A DNA stretch of 64,000 bases from a virus. Of the stretch, positions 23,285 to 32,210 are shown piece by piece. Within the stretch, counting starts at the first letter, position 1. Each line of letters opens with the position of its first letter. The notes under the pieces were generated by a model. The model ran no database searches and was not told the origin of the DNA. It saw only the letters and a list, made by a program, of their open reading frames with translations. A program made the translations under genes and the position numbers. Location of the stretch: IMG/VR virus record IMGVR_UViG_3300036719_002274, positions 1 through 64,000 of that record, one strand, 5' to 3'.

Positions 23285-25383
23285 AAAGAGTAACATTTAA
23301 AGAATTAGTCATTCAAAATTTCTTGTCTATCGGTAAACCTGTAATAATCCCTCTTACTGAGGGTATTACGGTTATCACAGGTAAAAATCTTGATAAAGAT
23401 GATGGCAATGGTGTAGGCAAAAGCACCATTTGTGACGCATTTTACTTCGCATTATTTGGAGAAACACTTCGAAATATAACAAAAGAACGCATCGTCAATG
23501 AAATTGCCAAGAAGAATTGTGAAGTAAATCTTTATTTTGAAATTGATAAGAATGGTACAACTACCAAGTATCGTATTGAACGTGGATTAGCTCCTTCATT
23601 CTGTCGAATCTATGTCGATGATATCCTAGATGATGATAAAACTCGTTCCACAATTCCTGAAACCAATCTCTATATATTGAACCTTATTAACTCTACTAAA
23701 GCAGTATTTAAGAATACAATTACTACCAGTTTGAATAATTCCAAACCTTTCATGTCACAGAAAAAGAATGAAAAACGTGAATTTATTGAGGGAATCTTAC
23801 GTTTGGAAATCTTTAAAGCTATGACTAAGGTTGCTAAAGAGAAGTATGATGCAATTTTCAAGGAATATGAACTCAATTTAAGATTAGCACAAGAAAATGA
23901 GGCTAATATTAAGCTTTATGAAATCCGTAAAGCTGACCATGACAAGAGTAATGACATTATTATCAAAGATATCAACAATAAAATTGTAGATAAACGTGAC
24001 ATTATCGAATCAATTAAAAAGACTTTGGTTCCTACAGATGCCAGTAACTTAACTGAGATTACACAGAAGGAACAAGAGAATGCGTCTATACTTGCAAATA
24101 TTAAAGTTAAGTATAATAGTCTCTTAACTAATAATGGAATGTTAAACGGTAAAAAGATCGTTAATGATTCACAAATTACTAAATTACAAGTCGCTGTACA
24201 TGGATTTGATATAAATAAATTGGAATTTTCTTTAGAAAGTGATTATCATACTGCTATACATACTGAGGAAGATAAAATAGAAACTGCTGAAAATTTTAAG
24301 CTTAATTTATTAGACGATACAAGAGATTTAGAAAAAGAAAATCGAATGTTGTTAAATCTTGGTGATAAATGTGTTACGTGTAAAAGACCTTATCCTGATC
24401 AAGATGTTCAGCAGAATCAGATCACTATTAAAAAGAATAATGATCAACTCTTAGCAAATAAAACCTTAATGCAGGAGAGTATTAAGACTATTACTAATTC
24501 TGAGAAACTTATTAAAGGTTACGAATTAACTATTAATTTATTTGGATATCAACAACAGTTGAAAGAGTTGGAACAGATTAATCAACAACAGATTAAGGCT
24601 ATTAAAGATAATCAGACAGAATTAAAAGACCTTGAGGCGACATTGACTGATACTAATACTGCTATCAAAGCACTTCAAGAACAGAAAACTAGTATCAAAA
24701 TGGCAATTCAATCCTATAACTACGGATTAGAAACTATCAAAAACTACGAGAAAGAGATTATACATTGGGAAAATTCTATCATAAAAATAGAAGCTGTAAA
24801 GAATCCGTTTGATGATTTGATTAAAACCGCAGAAGCAAAGAAGATCGAATTAGCAGTTCTTATTGCAGGATTCAAGGAAAAGATTGCAATCTATGATGTA
24901 ATTAAACATATTGTTTCTGACGAAGGTATTAAGTCATTCATCATCAAAAAACTTTTGGGTGTATTGAATGAACGTATTAATCATTATTTGGTTAAAATGG
25001 ATGCAAATTGTACGTTAATGTTTGATGAACATTTTGAAGATAAGATCATTAATGACCGTGGAATTGAATGTGATTACGAAAGATTCTCAGGTGGTGAGCG
25101 TAAACGTATTGATCTTGCCATCCTATTTGCCTTTAGTGACCTACGAAGATTACAAGGTGATGTTAGCTTCAACTTAGGGTTTTATGACGAATTATTGGAC
25201 TCTGCTATCTCTGTAGAATGTTCTGCAAAAGTATTTGAAATCTTGAAGGAACGTTATACAGAGTACAATGAAAGTTCATATATCATAACTCATAAAACAG
25301 AAAACTTGAAAAACCCTAACATTGATGCTATAATATACCTTGTTAAAAGTGGTGGTATAACAAAAATAAAGGATAAGGTATGA
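23281..25383 (+). CDS. 46: Recombination nuclease subunit gp46 (Rad50/SbcC)
   Basis: ATPase partner of gp47. Walker A GNGVGKST at residues 42-49, two long coiled-coil arms, a zinc hook CVTC near residues 364-367, ABC signature FSGGERKRIDLA near 601 and a Walker B region with LGFYDELLD. At 700 aa it is longer than T4 gp46 (560 aa), mainly in the coiled coils. It uses a GTG start overlapping the previous stop. Unlike T4, gp47 is not adjacent but 8.7 kb upstream. Confidence 0.93.
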   Translation: MKRVTFKELVIQNFLSIGKPVIIPLTEGITVITGKNLDKDDGNGVGKSTICDAFYFALFGETLRNITKERIVNEIAKKNCEVNLYFEIDKNGTTTKYRIERGLAPSFCRIYVDDILDDDKTRSTIPETNLYILNLINSTKAVFKNTITTSLNNSKPFMSQKKNEKREFIEGILRLEIFKAMTKVAKEKYDAIFKEYELNLRLAQENEANIKLYEIRKADHDKSNDIIIKDINNKIVDKRDIIESIKKTLVPTDASNLTEITQKEQENASILANIKVKYNSLLTNNGMLNGKKIVNDSQITKLQVAVHGFDINKLEFSLESDYHTAIHTEEDKIETAENFKLNLLDDTRDLEKENRMLLNLGDKCVTCKRPYPDQDVQQNQITIKKNNDQLLANKTLMQESIKTITNSEKLIKGYELTINLFGYQQQLKELEQINQQQIKAIKDNQTELKDLEATLTDTNTAIKALQEQKTSIKMAIQSYNYGLETIKNYEKEIIHWENSIIKIEAVKNPFDDLIKTAEAKKIELAVLIAGFKEKIAIYDVIKHIVSDEGIKSFIIKKLLGVLNERINHYLVKMDANCTLMFDEHFEDKIINDRGIECDYERFSGGERKRIDLAILFAFSDLRRLQGDVSFNLGFYDELLDSAISVECSAKVFEILKERYTEYNESSYIITHKTENLKNPNIDAIIYLVKSGGITKIKDKV

Positions 25384-25634
25384 CAACAATAGAAGAGGCT
25401 ACAGAATTAAATGAAGAAATGATTAAAATGGACGGATTTGATGATTGCGTTTTAGGAATTTGTCATAGATATGGGCAACCACCAATTCTTGCTTATGACT
25501 TTGATAAAGTAATTCTTAAACTTATGGATGATGGTATGACTTATGAAGAAGCTATCGAATATTGGGATTATAATCAGATTGGTGCGTATATAGGTGAATC
25601 AACACCGTGTTTTGTTGAAAGGATTAAATTATGA
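25380..25634 (+). CDS. Conserved small phage protein (84 aa)
   Basis: An acidic 84-residue protein of a type widespread in phages and some bacteria: LAYDFDKVILKLMDDGMTYEEAIEYWDYNQIGAYIGE... The conserved YDFDKVI, DGM-x-YEEAIEY and GAYIGE-x-TP pattern is well known but functionally uncharacterised. It overlaps gene 46 and the kinase gene by 4 nt each. Confidence 0.75.
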   Translation: MTTIEEATELNEEMIKMDGFDDCVLGICHRYGQPPILAYDFDKVILKLMDDGMTYEEAIEYWDYNQIGAYIGESTPCFVERIKL

Positions 25635-26236
25635 GTTTTGTAGTAGTAGAAGGTCCAAATGGTGCAGGTAAGACCACTTTAATCAAGAATCTTGCTAAAG
25701 CAGGTATCAAAACCTTATCAAGTCCTAATGGAACTCCCTTGGCAAGTATGCTTCGTCCTGCTTGTAGAGGTACAGACCCTTGGACTAAAATTGATAAACA
25801 AGTTCAATTCTTATTATTTTCCGCAGCACGACTAGATGAATACATAAATTTAGTTAAACCTTCCAAAGAGTTAATCGTTGCTGATCGTTGGCATACATCA
25901 ACATTCGTCTATCAATGTTGTCTTGAAGGATTCAGTACTGAATTTCTTGAATATACTATTGCACCTGATGAAAAGATCGACTTATGCATCTTATTAGATG
26001 GTAATGATGATGTGTTGATTGAACGTGTTAGAGTAGAACGTGAAAAGAATTCGACACATGGTGTCTGTACTTGGACTCAAAATACTGATACCATGAAAGA
26101 ATTAATCAATTTGTATCGTACTAAGTTACCAGAATTTTTGAATAGACGTAATATTACTCATGTGAGTATTGATACGACATATCAGAATGCAGAACAAATT
26201 TTCGAAACAGTTAAAATATTGTTACCGAAAGGTTAA
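25631..26236 (+). CDS. tmk: Thymidylate kinase (dTMP kinase-like)
   Basis: Phosphorylates dTMP to dTDP. P-loop GPNGAGKTT at residues 8-16, ADRWHTSTFVYQ near 82-93 (the DRx motif that contacts the nucleotide), and a LID-type basic segment ERVRVEREKN near 137. 201 aa, typical of the family. Coupled by a 4-nt overlap to the preceding gene. Confidence 0.85.
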   Translation: MSFVVVEGPNGAGKTTLIKNLAKAGIKTLSSPNGTPLASMLRPACRGTDPWTKIDKQVQFLLFSAARLDEYINLVKPSKELIVADRWHTSTFVYQCCLEGFSTEFLEYTIAPDEKIDLCILLDGNDDVLIERVRVEREKNSTHGVCTWTQNTDTMKELINLYRTKLPEFLNRRNITHVSIDTTYQNAEQIFETVKILLPKG

Positions 26237-26237
26237 T

Positions 26238-26906
26238 ATGAAAGAAATTGAAGTCATATCCGCTACAAAGCATGAAGCCGTAGGTGGTGGTAATTGTCTT
26301 ATGGAGAAATATCAAAATAAGAAACAATGTTCAGTATACATTGAATACTACAACACTGACGCTTTAGCAAAGGTATATAACCGATTTATATGTGAAGAAA
26401 ATCGTGATAAAATTATCGTGTTCTGTCATGATGATTGTATTATCGAAGATTTATTCTTGAAAGAGAAATTAAATCAGGCTATGCAAACATATGATATTGT
26501 TGGTCTAGCTGGAATCAAAGACCCAATCACCATCAAGAAACCCGCACTATGGCATCTCATGGGCGACAGGAGCCAATATTCAGGGGCAGTGGCACACTTC
26601 ACTGGCACAGACGATAATGAACGCTTTATGACTCCTTTTGGCACCACTCCCTCAAGAGTTATAATGCTTGATGGTGTGTTTTTAGCTGTCAACGTAGAGA
26701 AATGTCTTGAAACAGGCGTTAAGTTTGACGAATCAAATCCTGCACGATTCCATTATTATGATCTCGATTTCTGTTTAAATGCTAATAAGGCAGGATTAAA
26801 GTTAACAACATATCCTATATTTTGTAGTCACCGATCTCACGGATTAACTAAACCAGATGAAGAATTTTATAAAGGTCAAAAATGGTTTATCAATAAATGG
26901 ACTTGA
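26238..26906 (+). CDS. Glycosyltransferase, GT2/GT-A type
   Basis: A 222-residue transferase. IVFCHDDCIIEDLFL near residue 55 holds the acidic metal-binding site, MLDGVFLAV and the later YDLDFCLNANKAG are typical of GT2 enzymes of the 'HDD' class used by phages. I choose ATG 26238, preceded by GAAAGG, over an upstream in-frame ATG that lies within the kinase gene. The preceding stop is 1 nt away. Acceptor unknown. Confidence 0.75.
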   Translation: MKEIEVISATKHEAVGGGNCLMEKYQNKKQCSVYIEYYNTDALAKVYNRFICEENRDKIIVFCHDDCIIEDLFLKEKLNQAMQTYDIVGLAGIKDPITIKKPALWHLMGDRSQYSGAVAHFTGTDDNERFMTPFGTTPSRVIMLDGVFLAVNVEKCLETGVKFDESNPARFHYYDLDFCLNANKAGLKLTTYPIFCSHRSHGLTKPDEEFYKGQKWFINKWT

Positions 26907-26930
26907 TATTTAAGTAAAGTGTGGTAAATT
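26903..26930 (+). promoter_or_regulatory. Early promoter for glycosyltransferase gene
   Basis: TTGATA (26903-26908), 16-nt spacer, TAAATT (26925-26930). A 21-nt leader with AAAGGA precedes the ATG at 26952. The -35 box overlaps the stop codon of the upstream gene. Confidence 0.6.
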
Positions 26931-26951
26931 GTTACAAAGGATTAATTAATT

Positions 26952-28217
26952 ATGGCTGAGAAGCAATACGGAAATTTAAATTACGAAGTTATTGATATAG
27001 GATATCCTTATTGTCCTTATTTACCTATTGGTGCTAAACCAATTACTAGAGCTTTAATGACCAGAACAAATGTAGCTCCACCACCTTTAGCAATGCCGGG
27101 TTCTGATTTACCACGAGTTATTAACTATCTTGCAGATTATTCTGGTTGTGGTTACTGGCGTATCGGCGCACCTGAAATGTTATTAAACTATGGTGGTAAG
27201 ATGGTTGTGAATACTCTTACATCTATGGTTATCGATCCAAGATTTTATCTCACTGGTTATAAAGCTATCAAGATTCAAAGACAAGCTACTCCTGTACAAA
27301 AGGAATTTGCTAAATTCTTGAGAATGATGGGTAGTAATCACGATTTCAAAGTTATTTATGAAGTCGATGATATCGTCTTTGGTGAAGATATTCCTCTTTA
27401 TAATCGTTGCAGAAGTGCTTTCGTTGATCCTGAAATTAGACAGAGTATTGAAGATATTATTCATATGTGTGGTGAAATGATGGTTGTTTCCGACTATATG
27501 AAGGAATATTACAAGAGTAAGTTAAATATCAAGAATGTTACAACTATTCCTAATTATGCTCCTAAATTCTGGTTTGATCGTTTCTACAATGAAGAAAAGA
27601 TTTTAAAAGATTATCAGGCTAATAAAGCTCGTCCTAAGATTTTAATCACTGCATCCGGGACACACTTTGATTGTGTAAATGCAACTGGACAAAAGGATGA
27701 TTATTCTCATGTCTTACAAAGTATTATTAAATCACGTAAAGATTTTCAATGGATTTTTCTTGGTGGACACCCATTGTTATTACGTCCTTACATTGATAAT
27801 GGAGACATTCAATTTGTACCTTGGGCGCAGTTGTTAGATTTCCCAAATACAATTAGTAAAATGTCGCCACAAATGACTATGGCTGCATTAGAATCCAATC
27901 ACTTTAATAGAGCAAAAAGTAATATTAAATTAACGGAATCCTGTCATTTAGGTATCCCGTTTTTCGGACAAAAACTTGAACCTTATAAAGATGCTTTTCA
28001 TCAATTCAATACAGGTAGCGAAATGATTGATCAGATGAAAAGTGTGGTAATTGATGTAGATACTTACATGGCTGATGTTAAACGTCATAGAGCGTTTGGT
28101 GATAATTTATGGTTGGACGACCATCTCCAGGAACACGTAGAAATGTACACACTACCATTTGGACACCAAGATCGCAAGGCTATCATTAAACTTAATCCTG
28201 AACAGTTGATTAAATAA
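26952..28217 (+). CDS. Glycosyltransferase, GT-B type
   Basis: A 421-residue protein. YEVDDIVFG near residue 136 and MMVVSDYMKEYY near 178 mark the N-terminal domain; the C-terminal domain has a KILITASGTH strand and AKSNIKLTESCHLGIPFFGQ, where the E/S cluster corresponds to the nucleotide-sugar site of GT4-like enzymes. Such enzymes are common in large T4-like phages. It has its own early-type promoter. The last 8 nt overlap a convergent HNH gene. Confidence 0.75.
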   Translation: MAEKQYGNLNYEVIDIGYPYCPYLPIGAKPITRALMTRTNVAPPPLAMPGSDLPRVINYLADYSGCGYWRIGAPEMLLNYGGKMVVNTLTSMVIDPRFYLTGYKAIKIQRQATPVQKEFAKFLRMMGSNHDFKVIYEVDDIVFGEDIPLYNRCRSAFVDPEIRQSIEDIIHMCGEMMVVSDYMKEYYKSKLNIKNVTTIPNYAPKFWFDRFYNEEKILKDYQANKARPKILITASGTHFDCVNATGQKDDYSHVLQSIIKSRKDFQWIFLGGHPLLLRPYIDNGDIQFVPWAQLLDFPNTISKMSPQMTMAALESNHFNRAKSNIKLTESCHLGIPFFGQKLEPYKDAFHQFNTGSEMIDQMKSVVIDVDTYMADVKRHRAFGDNLWLDDHLQEHVEMYTLPFGHQDRKAIIKLNPEQLIK

Positions 28218-28935
28218 ATGGTGTTTGGTTATTAAAATTTATATCAAGTATCTTATTACTTTTCTGTATATTTGTAGTTGCTAACATTGGTCTAGTATTT
28301 TGATAATTAAAACATTGAAACTGTTCAGTAGTATCAAGTAAATTGAAAAATGTTATCGGAATTATGTGGTCGATATGCCACACTTTACCATAATTTTCCC
28401 ATGACATATTATCATTAAATTGTAATTCTAAATAATGTTTATAGTTGTTTATAGAAATACCAAGTAGTTGTAAACTATGACCAGATTTGATATTATTTTT
28501 TAATCCTTTATTTATTCTATCTCTAAGCGTTACAGAAAGTTTGAATGATACATCATTTTGTTTTCTAATTTTTTGATAATCTTTGTGATAATTAGGATTA
28601 CGTTTATCCCAATTTTTATTATTCTGTTTTCTATTTATTGGATTATTTATTATCCAGCTTTTACTACGAGCTTTACATAAATCAGCATTTTCTGAATAAT
28701 ATTTTCTATTATAATTATCTTTATAATCAGGATTTAATTCGTGCCATCGATTTAAATTCTTTTGTATTTTCTCTGGATTATTTTTACGATATTGTATATT
28801 AGCAAGTTTACAACATTTTTTACACTCAGTACTTAAACCATCCCATTTGGATTTATTTTTATTAAATTCACTAATCGGTTTAGAAATTTTACATTTAGAA
28901 CAAACTTTAGTAACTTCTTGAATCTTCTCTTCCAT
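28210..28935 (-). CDS. HNH homing-type endonuclease, zinc-finger type
   Basis: One of four related HNH genes. N-terminal zinc finger CSKCKISKPISEF / CKKCCK, then Asn/Tyr/Lys-rich repeats (YRKNNPEKIQKN, YNRKYYSEN...), then the HNH core WHIDHIIPITFF. ATG 28935 (MEEKIQEV) is chosen because AAGGAG lies 9 nt upstream; the frame extends further without signals. It is the only minus-strand gene between plus-strand early genes and overlaps the glycosyltransferase gene by 8 nt, which looks like a recent insertion. Confidence 0.85.
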   Translation of the reverse strand: MEEKIQEVTKVCSKCKISKPISEFNKNKSKWDGLSTECKKCCKLANIQYRKNNPEKIQKNLNRWHELNPDYKDNYNRKYYSENADLCKARSKSWIINNPINRKQNNKNWDKRNPNYHKDYQKIRKQNDVSFKLSVTLRDRINKGLKNNIKSGHSLQLLGISINNYKHYLELQFNDNMSWENYGKVWHIDHIIPITFFNLLDTTEQFQCFNYQNTRPMLATTNIQKSNKILDINFNNQTPFI

Positions 28936-28949
28936 TTTGACATACTCCT

Positions 28950-28957
28950 TATAAATA
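28950..28957 (+). promoter_or_regulatory. Late promoter facing the RNA element
   Basis: A perfect TATAAATA on the plus strand, ending 4 nt before the structured element at 28961; no protein gene follows for 145 nt. Confidence 0.55.
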
Positions 28958-28960
28958 TTT

Positions 28961-29030
28961 GAGCAGGACAGCAAGTAGTTTACTCCGCTTGTTTCAAGGT
29001 GATTGCAAGTCCCTTGATTACTGCTCTTTT
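28961..29030 (+). ncRNA. Candidate structured small RNA (three-way junction)
   Basis: GAGCAG (28961-28966) pairs with CTGCTC (29021-29026), enclosing two hairpins: GCAAG/CTTGT (28971-28975 with 28988-28992) and TCAAGG/CCTTGA (28994-28999 with 29012-29017), each with a 12-nt loop. The closing stem is followed by TTTT, and a TATAAATA late promoter ends 4 nt upstream, so a roughly 66-70 nt RNA would start and end at the fold. It does not fold as a tRNA. On the opposite strand the same sequence would be the 5' leader of the HNH gene. No known RNA family is recognised. Confidence 0.45.
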
Positions 29031-29032
29031 AA

Positions 29033-29040
29033 TTATTTAG
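29033..29040 (-). promoter_or_regulatory. Late promoter for HNH gene at 28210
   Basis: CTAAATAATT on the minus strand; the transcript would begin with the structured element 29026-28961 as leader before the HNH start at 28935. Confidence 0.5.
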
Positions 29041-29049
29041 TAAAATGCC

Positions 29050-29077
29050 TTGCAATTCAAGTTAAGTATGATAATCT
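29050..29077 (+). promoter_or_regulatory. Early promoter for gene at 29103
   Basis: TTGCAA (29050-29055), 16-nt spacer ending TGA, TAATCT (29072-29077). Its TTGCAATTCAAG start is identical to the deaminase promoter at 2058. Confidence 0.6.
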
Positions 29078-29102
29078 TATATGAAGAAAGAGAAAATAAA
29101 TT

Positions 29103-29243
29103 ATGACAACAATATATACACAAGACGAAAAAGATACTGATCTAAATAAAATGGAACGTTTAATAAATAAATTGACGATTTTACAATTAGAAGATGAAAT
29201 TCGTAGATTAGAAGGGTTGCGTAAATTAAACGATCCATCATGA
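29103..29243 (+). CDS. Small unknown protein (46 aa)
   Basis: A 46-residue gene (MTTIYTQDEKDTDLNKM...) with a predicted helix rich in Leu, Glu and Arg (LQLEDEIRRLEGLRKL), suggesting a coiled coil. It has an early-type promoter, but only a weak purine-rich ribosome-binding site. It is the first gene before the polymerase gene. Confidence 0.6.
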   Translation: MTTIYTQDEKDTDLNKMERLINKLTILQLEDEIRRLEGLRKLNDPS

Positions 29244-29267
29244 ATCCAGAACAGAAAGTAAATTAAT

Positions 29268-29576
29268 ATGAGTAGAATTTTCTATGATACAAGTGCAAAT
29301 ATGTGGAAAGTTGCTGATGCATTGTTAAACGATATTAAAAATTTACCAGAAACATCTGACACAAGACCATCACCAAAAGATGATACACCTGTTACAGCCT
29401 TTGATGGTACGACAGCAATAAAAATATTAGTCACTATAAATAATGTTACATTATGTACGGAACTATCTATAGGAACAGTTCAGGATATGTTAGTCATGGA
29501 TTCTACAATAGACCTAGAAAAGATGTTTGGTAAATGTGTACTTGAACATATTAATGCTTTGACGAAAAGACATTGA
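29268..29576 (+). CDS. Unknown protein (102 aa)
   Basis: A 102-residue soluble protein ending at the polymerase promoter, whose -35 box overlaps its stop codon. No motif is recognised. AGAACAGAAAG precedes the start as a weak ribosome-binding site. Early expression is likely from position. Confidence 0.6.
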   Translation: MSRIFYDTSANMWKVADALLNDIKNLPETSDTRPSPKDDTPVTAFDGTTAIKILVTINNVTLCTELSIGTVQDMLVMDSTIDLEKMFGKCVLEHINALTKRH

Positions 29577-29600
29577 CACAACCCTATAATATGATATGAT
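29573..29600 (+). promoter_or_regulatory. Early promoter for DNA polymerase gene
   Basis: TTGACA (29573-29578), 16-nt spacer ending TGA, TATGAT (29595-29600), then 6 nt (GTTCGT) to the ATG at 29607. The strongest match in the window. Confidence 0.7.
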
Positions 29601-29606
29601 GTTCGT

Positions 29607-32165
29607 ATGTACAGAAATATAGTATACAGTAATTATAACAAAGATATCACACTTTGGACTTGGGATTCAGAAGGTAATAGGGTTATGGAAAAATACCCCT
29701 TTAAACCTTATCTTTATGTAGATGATCCCAATGGTAAAGATGGTGTGTCTTTATATGGAGCAACACTCCGCAAAATGGAATTTGCTGATAAAAGACTTCG
29801 TGATAAGTTTTGTTTATCAACTGCAAAAGTTTATGGTAAGCTTCCACCTGCCCAACAATTCCTCATTGATAAGTACAACGGTCAAAATAAAAAAGACGAT
29901 TTCGATCTTTATCCATTGAAAATTTATTCAATCGATATTGAAACATATTCTGTCAATGGATTCCCCGATCCTAAATTAGCAAATGATCCAATCACTCTTA
30001 TTAGTATACATAATTCAATTGATGATGGTATTTACACCTTCGCATTAGGTAATGATTATCATACATCTGATGATAAGGTTATCTATAAGTGTTATGAGAC
30101 AGAAGAAGAAATGTTAAAGGCGTTTATCAAATTCTGGCGTAAAGACTTTCCAGATGTCGTAACAGGTTGGTATATTGATGGATTCGATATTCCATACATC
30201 TGTAATCGTATCAATAGAATTTATGGCGAAGATGATGCTTGTAATCGTTTATCACCAACTGGTAGAGCTTGGAAACAAGATAATGTTAAAAAGCGTTTGC
30301 AGGATTATGATCAACTTTGGACAATCGAAGGCATCAGTATTCTCGACTATCAATACGTTTATAAAGTATTCACCAGAGAAAAACGTGAATCTTATTCATT
30401 AAATGCTATTGGTGAAGAAGAATTAGGTTCAGGTAAATTACAGTATGATGCTGTATCTTTAAGTGAACTTGCTACAAAAGATTGGCATAAATTCGTAGAT
30501 TACAATATTCAAGATGTAAAACTTCTAGTAGAATTAGAGGCTAAATTGAAGTATTTGAAGACTTGTAGATCACTTTCATATAAAGGATTGGCAGGTTTAC
30601 CTGCTAGTGTAAGCACTATTGCCATTGTAGACGGTCTAGCGACACAACAAGCTTTACTTGATGGTAAGATACTACCAACCTTCAAGAATGGTGGTAAAGA
30701 GGATTTTGGTGGTGGTTTCGTGCGTCCTACACAAGAAGGATTACATAAATCTATTCTTTATTACGATGCAGATTCTTTGTATCCTAATACGATTGTAACG
30801 TTAAATATTTCACCTGAAACTAAATTGGGTAAAGTGCTTCGAATGGATGTTGAAAAAGATGAATACGAGTTCATGACTACATCTGGCAGAAAGCATACGT
30901 TCAATAAAATGCAGTTTGATGAATATATTAGACGAGAGGAAATTTGTATTTCTAAGTCCAATATTATGTTTACACAGAAGACTAGAGGTATTTTCTCTGA
31001 AATTATTGAAGAGATTTATGCAGAACGTGTAAAAATCAAAACCGAAATGAAGCGTATTAGCGATCTAAACGCAACCCATCCTGATGATGTTATTAAGAAT
31101 AACTACCAGATGGAACAGTTGGATACTGCACAATATACTATTAAGATTTTGCTTAATCGTATTTATGGTTATTTCGCACAGGAACATGCAGCTTTATATG
31201 ACATTGATCTAGCTTCCTCAGTTACTTTAACTGGTCAAGCAGGTATTAAAATTGCAGCAAAATTCGGTAATGATTATCTAGTAGCCAAAGGTGGTTTGGA
31301 ATATGATAGTGTAATCATGGGTGATACAGATAGCGTAGTGTTTGGTATTCAACCCATCCTAGATGCTAAGAAAGAACCATTCTTTATTGGTGATAAGATT
31401 AATCCATACGTCTTTGAACTTGCTGATGGACTTGGAAAAGAAATCGATACTGTTGTTAGAGCATGGGCTAAAGATGAATTACATTCAACCCATTGTACCT
31501 ACCACTTTAAACGTGAAAACATTTCCAGTTCAGGTATCTTCTTGGGTAAGAAAATGTACATTTTGAATATTATTCAAGACGATAAGTATAAAATCGTTGA
31601 CAAATTCAAATATACTGGTGTAGCTGTTGTTAAAGTTGCTACCCCAAAGAAAGTTAAACCACTTATCAAGAAAGCTATTCAATCCATTATTAAAAGTGGT
31701 GATAAGAAGGCTGTAAATAAAATCATTAAAGATACATGGGAAACTTATCAGACGTTTTCAATTGAAGAGATGTCTTCTGCTAAATCATTGAATAACTACG
31801 ACAAATATTTAGAAAAGTCTTGTGATCTTGTTATGGGTAAGGGTACACCTGCACAAAATAAAGCTGCAATTGCATATAATTTGTTATTGAAACGTTATAA
31901 ATTAGAAAATAAGTACGAATCTCTTAAAAGTGGGGATAAACTTAAATTCTTTTATGTACGATCTAATAAATGGGGATTAAGTGCAATATCATTTCCTTAC
32001 AAATTTCCAGAAGAGTTCAAGAAAGACTTTAATATTGATACACAGAAGATGTATATTAATACATTATTAAATCCCATTAAGGCTGTTTTTGATGTAATTG
32101 GTTGGGAAATTAAAAATCCAACTAATGAAGAAAAAATTGATTTATTAGACTTGTTTGGGGCTTGA
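29607..32165 (+). CDS. 43: DNA polymerase gp43 (family B)
   Basis: Replicative polymerase with 3'-5' exonuclease. Exo I motif SIDIETYS (D110, E112), polymerase motif A YYDADSLYPNT near residue 386, motif B KILLNRIYGYFAQ near 510 and motif C MGDTDSV near 572. The C-terminus LLDLFGA resembles the T4 gp43 tail (SLFDMFDF) that binds the sliding clamp. At 852 aa it is close to T4 (898). The ATG follows the -10 box after 6 nt with no ribosome-binding site, so it is probably leaderless. Confidence 0.95.
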   Translation: MYRNIVYSNYNKDITLWTWDSEGNRVMEKYPFKPYLYVDDPNGKDGVSLYGATLRKMEFADKRLRDKFCLSTAKVYGKLPPAQQFLIDKYNGQNKKDDFDLYPLKIYSIDIETYSVNGFPDPKLANDPITLISIHNSIDDGIYTFALGNDYHTSDDKVIYKCYETEEEMLKAFIKFWRKDFPDVVTGWYIDGFDIPYICNRINRIYGEDDACNRLSPTGRAWKQDNVKKRLQDYDQLWTIEGISILDYQYVYKVFTREKRESYSLNAIGEEELGSGKLQYDAVSLSELATKDWHKFVDYNIQDVKLLVELEAKLKYLKTCRSLSYKGLAGLPASVSTIAIVDGLATQQALLDGKILPTFKNGGKEDFGGGFVRPTQEGLHKSILYYDADSLYPNTIVTLNISPETKLGKVLRMDVEKDEYEFMTTSGRKHTFNKMQFDEYIRREEICISKSNIMFTQKTRGIFSEIIEEIYAERVKIKTEMKRISDLNATHPDDVIKNNYQMEQLDTAQYTIKILLNRIYGYFAQEHAALYDIDLASSVTLTGQAGIKIAAKFGNDYLVAKGGLEYDSVIMGDTDSVVFGIQPILDAKKEPFFIGDKINPYVFELADGLGKEIDTVVRAWAKDELHSTHCTYHFKRENISSSGIFLGKKMYILNIIQDDKYKIVDKFKYTGVAVVKVATPKKVKPLIKKAIQSIIKSGDKKAVNKIIKDTWETYQTFSIEEMSSAKSLNNYDKYLEKSCDLVMGKGTPAQNKAAIAYNLLLKRYKLENKYESLKSGDKLKFFYVRSNKWGLSAISFPYKFPEEFKKDFNIDTQKMYINTLLNPIKAVFDVIGWEIKNPTNEEKIDLLDLFGA

Positions 32166-32189
32166 AAAACACCAAACTGATGATAAGAT
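32162..32189 (+). promoter_or_regulatory. Early promoter for gene at 32211
   Basis: TTGAAA (32162-32167, over the polymerase stop codon), 16-nt spacer ending TGA, TAAGAT (32184-32189). A 21-nt leader with AAAGGA precedes the ATG. Confidence 0.6.
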
Positions 32190-32210
32190 ATTGTAAAGGA
32201 TAAATTAAGT

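Noticed and set aside
28961-29026. tRNA gene
   Set aside because: A 7-bp acceptor stem, a 5-bp T-stem with a 7-nt loop and a usable anticodon arm cannot be formed; the element is also too short (66 nt). Kept instead as a structured RNA candidate.
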